Source: Anaerolineae bacterium (GTDB lineage Bacteria > Chloroflexota > Anaerolineae > Aggregatilineales > UBA2796). From it: 54,598 nucleotides of DNA. Shown one piece after another: positions 15,198 to 23,000 of this stretch (positions within the stretch are counted from its first letter, which is position 1; each line of letters starts with the position of its first letter). The stretch spans positions 1 through 54,598 of the forward strand of contig JAHBVJ010000043.1 in NCBI GenBank assembly GCA_019637615.1. The letters run 5' to 3'. The notes beneath the pieces were generated by a model. That model made no database searches, was not told the DNA's origin, and saw only the letters and a list, made by a program, of their open reading frames with translations. The translations under genes and the position numbers were made by a program.

Positions 15198-15920
15198 TTA
15201 TGGCAGAACGCGATAAGTTACGATCCGCGAGGCAGCGCGCCACCATCGGAAACCTTCCGCGAACTTGACGTTCGCAGCGAGACCTCGGAAGCCACCGAGG
15301 ACGTAGACGTAGTGATAAAATCCGTTTTCTTCGCGCTTGGGCATCACAAAGTTGGGATCGTAGATACTGGGCATCAACTGACTGCGATGCTGTTCGAGCA
15401 TCTGTAATTTTTGCTCCCACACCGGCGTAACATCGACGTAGTCTTCAGGGTTGAAGTCGATCCCGCATTCAGCTTCCATGAAGGCGACAGGCACGAGCTT
15501 ACGGTGCGGCGCATATTCTGACGGATAGTTCGCTGTACGGGCGATCTGCACGGCATCCATCACCAAGCGGCTGGTAGTCTTATGATCAGGATGATAATCA
15601 TGCTCTGGATGCGTGATGATCACGTCGGGCATGGTGCGCCGAATGAGTTCGACAAACAGATGCCGCGTGGGCGGATCGAACCACAGGCCGCCGTCGGGGA
15701 CGCCAAGCATAACCGAGTCAGCACCGATTACTCGTGCGGACGCTTCCGCTTCCGCCTTACGGATCGCGATGATTTCCGCTTCATCGCCTTTGGGTCGCCC
15801 GCGTCCATCCGTCACCACGCACATCGTGACGTGATCGCCGCGTTGAGCGTAACGCGCCAACGTACCGCCGCAAAACAACTCCAGATCGTCGCCGTGTGCG
15901 CCAATTGCTAAAACATTCAT
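15198..15920 (-). CDS. PIG-L family deacetylase (LmbE-like)
   Basis: A 240-residue zinc-dependent N-deacetylase of the PIG-L/LmbE/MshB/BshB superfamily, which removes acetyl groups from N-acetylglucosamine-type substrates. The N-terminal metal motif is GAHGDDLELFCGGTLA (His9, Asp11, Asp12, with Gly instead of the usual Pro in AHPDD). The second metal motif is THPEHDYHPDHKTTSRL. The C-terminal YHYVYVLGGF region is also typical. It is the last gene of the peptide-type ABC importer operon, 9 bases after the permease stop, so it may act on an imported amino-sugar compound or glycopeptide. Substrate unproven. Confidence 0.85.
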   Translation of the reverse strand: MNVLAIGAHGDDLELFCGGTLARYAQRGDHVTMCVVTDGRGRPKGDEAEIIAIRKAEAEASARVIGADSVMLGVPDGGLWFDPPTRHLFVELIRRTMPDVIITHPEHDYHPDHKTTSRLVMDAVQIARTANYPSEYAPHRKLVPVAFMEAECGIDFNPEDYVDVTPVWEQKLQMLEQHRSQLMPSIYDPNFVMPKREENGFYHYVYVLGGFRGLAANVKFAEGFRWWRAASRIVTYRVLP

Positions 15921-15929
15921 GTGATTTTC

Positions 15930-16835
15930 TCAACTCCTGACATCTAACATGTCACGTAGACCATCACCAAGTAAATTAAAACCCATCACCGTGATCAGGA
16001 TCGCCAATCCGGGGAACAGCGGCATCCACCATGCCGAGCGAATGAAAGAACGGCTTTCCGTCAGCATTTTGCCCCAACTGGGATCGGCTTGCTGCGCACT
16101 GCCGAGGCCGAGGAAACTGAGCGACGCTTCCGCCAGAATCACGCCGCCGATGCCTAGCGTTGTGTACACCACCAACGGCGTCAGGATATTGGGGAAGATG
16201 TGACGGCGCATGATCGTGAAATTGTCAGCACCCAAACTGCGCGCTGCCGTAACATACTCCGACTCGCGGATGGAGAGCACTTGACTGCGGGTGAGACGCG
16301 TGATGACAGGCCACGAGACCAACGCCAGCGCCATGATGATGTTATTTTCACTTGGCCCCAACGCCCCGACTAACGCAATCGCAATGATAAGCAGCGGGAA
16401 GGACAGCACAATATCGGCCACTCGCATCACGATGGTATCCAGCAAGCCGCCGTAGAAGCCCGTGATCATGCCGAGGATCACGCCGACAAGCACGCTGGCA
16501 GTTTGCGCCAATAGCGCGATCTTCAGCGATAGGCGCGCCCCATAAATCACGCGGCTCAAAATATCGCGTCCTACGTCATCAGTGCCGAAGATATGCTGCG
16601 GCGAGGGCGGTTTGACGTAAGAGTTACGGAGATCGCCAAGGATCGGGTCGTAAGGAGCCAGCAGCGGCGCGAAGATAGCGCAGATCAAAACAAGGCCGAC
16701 CAAGACAAGACCGATGATCGTAGCTGGATTGGCGAATACACGCCGATAAACCCGTTGCCAACGCTTATCCGTACCCTTGCCAAGCTGTATGACCGGCGTT
16801 GGTTCGCGCGGTGCGGTGGAAAGCACATCAGTCAC
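15930..16835 (-). CDS. Peptide-type ABC permease, DppC/OppC-like
   Basis: A 301-residue inner-membrane permease. A short cytoplasmic N terminus with the OppC-N segment (ATIIGLVLVGLVLICAIFAPLLAPYDP) is followed by GTDDVGRDILSRVIYGARLSL, typical of DppC/OppC, and a binding-protein-dependent transport domain with five further helices. The EAA loop reads EYVTAARSLGADNFTIMRRHIFPN. I place the start at the GTG at 16835: GAGGA lies 9 bases upstream and it overlaps the previous stop by 8 bases. The longer frame begins with TTG at 16856. Partner of the permease at 16828-17751. Confidence 0.9.
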   Translation of the reverse strand: MTDVLSTAPREPTPVIQLGKGTDKRWQRVYRRVFANPATIIGLVLVGLVLICAIFAPLLAPYDPILGDLRNSYVKPPSPQHIFGTDDVGRDILSRVIYGARLSLKIALLAQTASVLVGVILGMITGFYGGLLDTIVMRVADIVLSFPLLIIAIALVGALGPSENNIIMALALVSWPVITRLTRSQVLSIRESEYVTAARSLGADNFTIMRRHIFPNILTPLVVYTTLGIGGVILAEASLSFLGLGSAQQADPSWGKMLTESRSFIRSAWWMPLFPGLAILITVMGFNLLGDGLRDMLDVRS

Positions 16836-17751
16836 GGTAGCGAATCCTCGGATCAATCAAGGGATAGCTGAGATCGACGAGCAAGTTCATCAAAGAATAG
16901 ATGACAGCGAAGACGATGACGATACCCTGTACCATCGGATAATCACGGGTGCTAATCGACTGTACCAGCAAACGCCCCATACCGGGCCAACTGAAGATGA
17001 CCTCAACCAGCAGCGTGCCACTGAGCAGCCCTGCAAAACTGGTGCCCCATACGGTGATCACGGGCAGCAGTACGTTGCTCAAGGCATGGCGAAGGATCAC
17101 CACCCGTGCGCGTAAGCCTTTGCTGCGGGCGGTGCGGATGTAGTCTTGATTCAGCACTTCCAGCAGATTCGAGCGGGTCATGCGAGTCAGTAAGGCCAAC
17201 ATGCCCATGCTGGCACTGATGGCAGGCAAAATCAAATGCTTATCGAAGCCGACGCCGCTAATGGGCAGCAGATTAAGCTGCAGGCCGACGATAATTTGCA
17301 ATTGGAGGCCGAGCCAGAAGATCGGGATCGAAACGCCGATGAGCGCTACTAACCGTGACAGACTATCCCAGATCGAATTTTTGCGCATCGCAGAGAGGAT
17401 GCCCAACGGCACGCCGATACACACGGCAATAGCAGTGGCTGCCAACGCCAGCGCGATCGTTTGCGGCAATGTTTCGGCGAGCATGTCGGTGACGGGGCGC
17501 TTCGAAATGTAGCTTTTGCCAAGATCGCCACGCAGTGCGCCCGTCAAAAACGCGACATACTGCGACGTAACTGGTTCATCGAGCTTAAGCTGCGCCCGCA
17601 AATTGGAGAGCGTTTCTTGGTCGTCGTGAAAGCCCGCCAAGAATAGGGCGGGATCGCCCGGTAAGACCCGCATCATGATGAAGACAGCGGTATAGATGCC
17701 AAAGAAAGTAGGGATGAGTTGTACGAGGCGACCAAGTAGGTATCGGAGCAT
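16828..17751 (-). CDS. Peptide-type ABC permease, DppB/OppB-like
   Basis: A 307-residue inner-membrane permease. It begins with the hallmark MLRYLLGRLVQLIPTFFGIY, then VLPGDPALFLAG, and carries about six transmembrane helices. The EAA loop is QDYIRTARSKGLRARVVILRHALSN. It pairs with the DppC-like permease, whose gene overlaps it. Family substrates are di- and oligopeptides, nickel or glycans. No ATPase genes (DppD/DppF) lie nearby, so the ATPases must be encoded elsewhere. Confidence 0.92.
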   Translation of the reverse strand: MLRYLLGRLVQLIPTFFGIYTAVFIMMRVLPGDPALFLAGFHDDQETLSNLRAQLKLDEPVTSQYVAFLTGALRGDLGKSYISKRPVTDMLAETLPQTIALALAATAIAVCIGVPLGILSAMRKNSIWDSLSRLVALIGVSIPIFWLGLQLQIIVGLQLNLLPISGVGFDKHLILPAISASMGMLALLTRMTRSNLLEVLNQDYIRTARSKGLRARVVILRHALSNVLLPVITVWGTSFAGLLSGTLLVEVIFSWPGMGRLLVQSISTRDYPMVQGIVIVFAVIYSLMNLLVDLSYPLIDPRIRYRD

Positions 17752-17800
17752 GGGCTGGTTAAAATGACAAGATTACATGATCAGCAATTGATGGTTGTCG

Positions 17801-17832
17801 AATCGGGATGGTGCATTTACACCACCCCGATT
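17801..17832 (-). terminator. Stem-loop between binding-protein and permease genes
   Basis: AATCGGG-A-TGGTG (17801-17813) pairs with CACCA-C-CCCGATT (17820-17832), a 12-bp stem with one mismatch and a 6-base loop. It lies between the solute-binding protein and dppB-like genes. Such stems commonly stabilise the abundant binding-protein mRNA or partly stop transcription into the permeases. Confidence 0.5.
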
Positions 17833-17857
17833 TGATGACGCTAAAGAAGCCAATACA

Positions 17858-19492
17858 TTACTTGTTTAGCTTAATGAGCGCAAATTGACGTGTGCCGTTG
17901 TTATCGATCGGTGTGCCACCCAGACGGGCGTTAACAAGGCTGGTGCTCAGACCGTGGTAGATCGGGATCAGGGTCGCTTGTTCCCCAACGGCAATTTCCT
18001 GCAACTGACGGAACAACGCATCGCGAGCATCACCCAAGGGAGAAGCCACTGCTTCAGCATACAGCTTTTCAACGTCCTTGGCCTTCTCGTAAGTGCCGTA
18101 GCCGCAGTTGATGCGCGTGGTGGAACTGCCCGCGATCACGAGCTGCGCCACGTTTTCGGGATCAGGATAGTCGAGACCCCACGCGACAGTGCCCGCTTGC
18201 ATCGTGCATTTAGTGCGGTCAGCGTCGTACAGCGATTTCTCGGTCGCGTTGACGTTGATCGTGATGCCGGCGGCGACGGCGGTCTGCTGGATGGCAGCTA
18301 ACACGCGGCGCTCGGTTTCGATCTGTCCGGTGCGGAGTTCAATGGTGATACCGTTCGGGTAACCAGCTTCCGCGAGTAGGGCTTTTGCGCCTTCGGGATT
18401 GTAAGCCAGCGGCGCGAAGGATGGGTCATAAGCGCTGAGGCCGGGCGGATACAAGCCGTTGGCGGGCACGCCTTGACCTTGCAACACGGTATCGATGATA
18501 GTTTGACGGTCAATCGCCATCGCCAAGGCACGACGCACACGCGCATCCTTGAGCTGCGGATCGTTCAGATTGACGCGCAGGTTGAACAGTGACAGAGTGG
18601 GGATTTCGACCAGTTCGGTCTTGAGCTTCTCATCGCCACGAATGCGCGGCAGATCGGATTCGGGGACGACCACGATGTCCAGATTGCCCGCTTCGAACTC
18701 GACGACCTGCACGGACTGCTCAGGAATCACGCGGATGACGACCTTCTTGACTTCTGGTGCGCCGCCCCAATAGCTGTCATTGGCTTCTAACACGACCTGC
18801 TGCTGCGGTGTGAATTCCGCAACCTTGTAGGGGCCAGAGCCGATTGGCTTCTGTGCAAAGCCTTCTGCTTCACCCGCGCCTTCAGGGATGATGAATGCGC
18901 CGGGGAGCGTCAGACGGTTGAGGAATGCTGATTGAGGAGCCTTCAGCGTGATCGACACCGTCATATCATCCACGATGGCAACGCCACTCAGGCTGTCGGC
19001 AGCTTTGGGCGGTTCTGGCGTTGGTGTACCTTCGCCAACGGCGGGCGGCGCGGGCGGGCGGACATCTGCCCAACCGACGACAGCGCTCAACACCAAACCA
19101 GCGGTGTACGAGGTACCAGTTTCGCGGCGCGCAAGGCGATCCAGCGAATACTTCACATCTTTGGCATCCAAGGTGCTGCCATCTTGGAAAGTGACGCCCG
19201 ACCGCAGTTTGAAGGTGTAGACGAGGCCATCATCCGACACCGTCCAGCTTTCCGCGAGAGCAGGGATGGGCTTAAGCGTCTTGGGATCATAGGTGACTAG
19301 CCCTTCCGCGACGTTGCGCAGCACGAGGAATTCATCGCCTAGTGCTGCCGCCGCAGGATCAAGCGTATTTGGCTGATTTTCCGCAAAGGCAGTCGTCACG
19401 GTGGTGGCGTCGCTTTGGGCATAGGTAGCTGCGGCTGGTAAGGCCAGCAAAAGCACAGCAGCTATGAGAAGAATACGAGTAGCCAGCTTCAT
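17858..19492 (-). CDS. Peptide-type ABC solute-binding protein
   Basis: A 544-residue extracytoplasmic binding protein, family 5 (DppA/OppA). A Sec signal peptide (about 1-25, ending TYAQS) lacks a lipobox Cys. Family landmarks include NTLDPAAAALGDEFLVLRNV, ALAESWTVSDDGLVYTFKLR, KDVKYSLDRL and VRRALAMAIDRQTIIDTVL. A Pro-rich insertion around residues 140-160 (PPAPPAVGEGTPTPEPPKA) is unusual. It delivers its ligand to the permeases encoded next. The ligand (peptide, nickel or glycan) cannot be read from the sequence. AGAGGA lies about 6 bases before the ATG. Confidence 0.92.
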   Translation of the reverse strand: MKLATRILLIAAVLLLALPAAATYAQSDATTVTTAFAENQPNTLDPAAAALGDEFLVLRNVAEGLVTYDPKTLKPIPALAESWTVSDDGLVYTFKLRSGVTFQDGSTLDAKDVKYSLDRLARRETGTSYTAGLVLSAVVGWADVRPPAPPAVGEGTPTPEPPKAADSLSGVAIVDDMTVSITLKAPQSAFLNRLTLPGAFIIPEGAGEAEGFAQKPIGSGPYKVAEFTPQQQVVLEANDSYWGGAPEVKKVVIRVIPEQSVQVVEFEAGNLDIVVVPESDLPRIRGDEKLKTELVEIPTLSLFNLRVNLNDPQLKDARVRRALAMAIDRQTIIDTVLQGQGVPANGLYPPGLSAYDPSFAPLAYNPEGAKALLAEAGYPNGITIELRTGQIETERRVLAAIQQTAVAAGITINVNATEKSLYDADRTKCTMQAGTVAWGLDYPDPENVAQLVIAGSSTTRINCGYGTYEKAKDVEKLYAEAVASPLGDARDALFRQLQEIAVGEQATLIPIYHGLSTSLVNARLGGTPIDNNGTRQFALIKLNK

Positions 19493-19523
19493 CTTTGTCC
19501 TCTTTCTCTTCGTTTCCTCACAT

Positions 19524-19556
19524 TGAAAAAATAAACCCCAGTGTCGATTTCTGGGG
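19524..19556 (-). terminator. Terminator-like hairpin in the operon leader (attenuator)
   Basis: On the minus strand CCCCAG (19556-19551) pairs with CTGGGG (19541-19536) around a 9-base loop and is followed directly by TTTATTTTTT, a textbook intrinsic terminator. It lies between the promoter at 19707-19735 and the binding-protein ATG at 19492, with no other minus-strand gene upstream. An upstream TGGGGC (19607-19602) could pair with GCCCCA (19557-19552) and disrupt it. Confidence 0.55.
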
Positions 19557-19706
19557 CTGCAATAGGCAAAGTAGGTAGAGCGTAAAAGAGTGCAGTCAAC
19601 GGCCCCAAGATTTGGGTGATGGACAACAACACATACAGCATGTCACTTGCATGGATTGGTTGACTTTCTCTCGATTTGCACGATGGGAGATAAGTTACAG
19701 GTGCCG

Positions 19707-19735
19707 ATACTATCCCGCTGCCTGTCGTTTGTCAA
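19707..19735 (-). promoter_or_regulatory. Promoter of the peptide-type ABC operon
   Basis: On the minus strand a perfect TTGACA (19735-19730) and TAGTAT (19712-19707) are 17 bases apart. The predicted start near 19700 gives a 5' leader of about 208 bases that contains the attenuator-like hairpin. Confidence 0.6.
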
Positions 19736-20017
19736 CACACTTGAAGGTTAGTTATGTTGGTCAAAACCACGAGCGCGAATTGCGGCGATTAAGGGATACC
19801 GAAAGCATTAGTTATCGCATTGATAGGGATCAAGAACGACGATAACTGCATAATAAGACTAATATAATATATATAGATGTATAGATGCGCTGCGAAGTGC
19901 TTTGCGGTAGTTCACTCAACGCACACGCGAGTTTTATTATGATCGGCAGTGTATCCTGTCTACTAGCCTATATACGGCCTACGCTTACACATCAATTTGA
20001 TCGAAAGGCGGCTTTGA
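19736..20017 (+). other. Upstream region of the multi-PAS kinase
   Basis: No gene is seen. An AT-rich stretch at 19849-19880 contains a perfect TATAAT (19863-19868) but no convincing -35 box at the right distance, so expression may need an activator. AAAGGCGG precedes the kinase ATG at 20018. Confidence 0.3.
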
Positions 20018-23000
20018 ATGAACGTAGACCAGCGTGATCTGAAAATTCGCGAAATCCGCCATCTTGTTGCCAGTTTCACGGATATAGGCAGTGAAGGGAA
20101 TGGTGGCGTTGATGATGATCTCGATTGCATTGTCAAAGGGATCAAAGAACTGACTGCCGCCAAACAACGGGAAGCGCCAACATTCGATGAAGTTCCGTTT
20201 GGCATGGCCTACACCGCGCTGGATGGACGCTTGCTCCGCGTCAATCGGAAATTATGTGAGATCACCGGTTATTCAGCTGACGAACTGCTCGGCATGAATT
20301 TCCAGACGATCACCCATCCAGATGACCTGACCACCAACTTACACAAACATAAACAAGCCCTCGCGGGTCTGATCAAAGCCTATCGCTTGGACAAGCGTTA
20401 CATCCGTAAGGATGGCACACCCGTCTGGGTGAACGTCACAGGTTCCGTCGCGAAGGATGAGCAAGGCAAGCCGTCGCACTTGGTAGCGGTCGTTGAGGAT
20501 GGCCTTGATCGTGACCGGATTGATGCGCAGCGTCACGCTATCACCATCGGACTGCGCAAAGTGCTGGCAGCAACCAACCGACTCATGGCCTGCCCTAACA
20601 TTGATACGATGCTGCTTCAAGCGATTGAAGTTGCACGCGATACGTTGGGCTTGGAACGCTGCGGCATTTTCTTCGAGCAGGATGACTACCTGTACGGAAC
20701 TTACGGCACGGATGGCGCAGGCAACACGACGGACGAGCACAACATTCGCATCACCTTGCAGGATGACTGGTTATCTCACATCAAGCAGTTGAGAGCCGAT
20801 GAAGCGCAATGGCTGATGGTGGACAATCGAGGACGTACGGAGTGGGACGGCAAGGAAATCAAGGTGGTTGGCAACGGATGGATCGTTGCAACGTTGATCC
20901 CGCTCGCTGATGGACGTAAAGGCTACCTGTTCAACGATACCCATATCACCAACACGCCGATCGATGAAACACAACAAGAGATCGTCGCTGTTTTCTGCTC
21001 GCTCCTTGGCAAGATGATCCAACGCCGGGAGGTTGAAGCCGCCTTACAAGAAAGCGAAACGCGTTTACAACAGGCAGTTCGTGCGGCTAGCATTGGCATT
21101 TTTGACCATGATCACCTCAAAGACACCATCCACTGGTCGGTGGTACAGCGGAATATCTCAGGATGGGAGAACAACGAACCCACTAAATTAGAGGATTCGT
21201 GGCATCAAATCCACGAAGATGACCGTGAGCGCGTCAAAGCGGCAGTACGGCGCGCACATGATCCTAAAGGCGACGGCGTGTACAGCATCGAGTACCGCGT
21301 GATTGCGACTGACGGGAGCATCCGCTGGTTGAGCGTACATTCGCTGACAGCCTTTGAAGGCGAAGGGGATCAGCGCCATCCTGTGCGCACCCTCGGTGCG
21401 TCGGTAGATATTACCGACCAGCGGCGGACGCAAGAAGCCTTGCGCAATTCCGAGCAAATGTTGCGCAATATTCTCGATAGCATTCCAGCCCGTGTTTTCT
21501 GGAAAGATGAAAATCTACGCTTCTTAGGCTGCAATCAACGCTTTGCCGATGATATGGGAGTCGCGACGCCTGACGATCTAATCGGGAAGACCACTCAAGA
21601 CCTGATCAAGGAGCATGATGTTCCATGGTTGGATCAAGCCGTTCGCTACGAAGCGGATGATGACTATGTAATCGAAACTGGTGGCTCAATCCTCAATCAT
21701 GAAGAACCACAAATCCGGGGCGATAAGCGTCTCTATTGGGTGCGGGCGAACAAGCTGCCGTTGCGTAACGCCGATGGCAAGATCACCGGATTGTTGTGTA
21801 CCTATGAAGATATTACCGAGCGCCGACAGACTGAACTGGCGTTGCAAAAAAAGCGTGAGGAAGAACAAGAACTCCTCACCTACCTCAAACTGCTCCATGA
21901 GATCAGTCTCGAATTGACCATTGTTGACAGTCTAGACGATTTTTATCGCCGTACCGTAGAATTGGGGCTAGAGCGCCTTGGCTTCGACCGGATGAGCCTG
22001 TGGCTGTATGATGCACAGCAAAACACAGCCATCGGAACGTATGGCACTGACCTTAACGGGAGGCGACAAAGTGAAGCCCATATGCACTTTGTGGTGGAAC
22101 CTAAGGGTGGTTTTTGGGAGTCACTGCATAAGCCTGATCGGTTTGTCTACGAGGAAAAAGCACCACTCCATCATAATTTCGAAGTTGCGGGTACCGGCTG
22201 GATCGTAACCATTGCGCTCCGGCTAGATAACCGCCTTCTCGGTTGGCTCTCAGTAGATAACCTATTCCGTCATCAACCGATTTCTCAACCCCAGCTTGAA
22301 ATCCTTGCCCAGTACGGGATGCACATCGGAACGATGTTAGCCCGCAAACAGGTGAAGCAAGCGCTTCAAGAAAGCCAGATCTTTTTACAAAAATCACAGA
22401 CGGTGGGCAGAATTGGATCGTATTATTTTGATGTGAGGAGCGGTGTTTGGCAGACATCGCAAATGTTGGATGAACTGTTCGGGATTGACGGAGATTATCC
22501 GAAGAATCTCGACGGCTGGTTAGCCTTGGTACATCCATCCCACCGGGAGGAATTACGCCAAGATTTACGCCCGGAGACTCTTGTTGTACGGCGGCGGTTC
22601 GATAAAGAATTTCGCATCTTCCGGCACAATGATGGACGCGAATGCTGGATGCATGGTATGGGCGAGATCGAAGTTGACGATGATGACCACATTGTCAGGA
22701 TTATAGGCACCATTCAAGACATCAGTGCTCGTAAGCGCACCGAAAACGCGCTGCGAGAATCGGAGCAGATGCTTCAGAATGTGCTCAACACCATCCCTGT
22801 ACGCGTTTTTTGGCGGGATATTAACCTGATTCTGATGGGTTGTAATCAAGCCTTCGCGAACGATGCGTCCGTAAGCTCTCCAGAAGAACTGATCGGGAAG
22901 ACAGAAGAAGAGATACTGCCTGATCCATCCATGACCGCCCAATCCACCCAATATCTCCGACAAAATCAATACGTCCTCGAAACTGGTCAGTCTTTATTGG

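Noticed and set aside
19612..19845. A 77-codon plus-strand frame between the importer and the kinase
   Set aside because: It lies over the minus-strand promoter and leader, has no ribosome site and no recognisable features.
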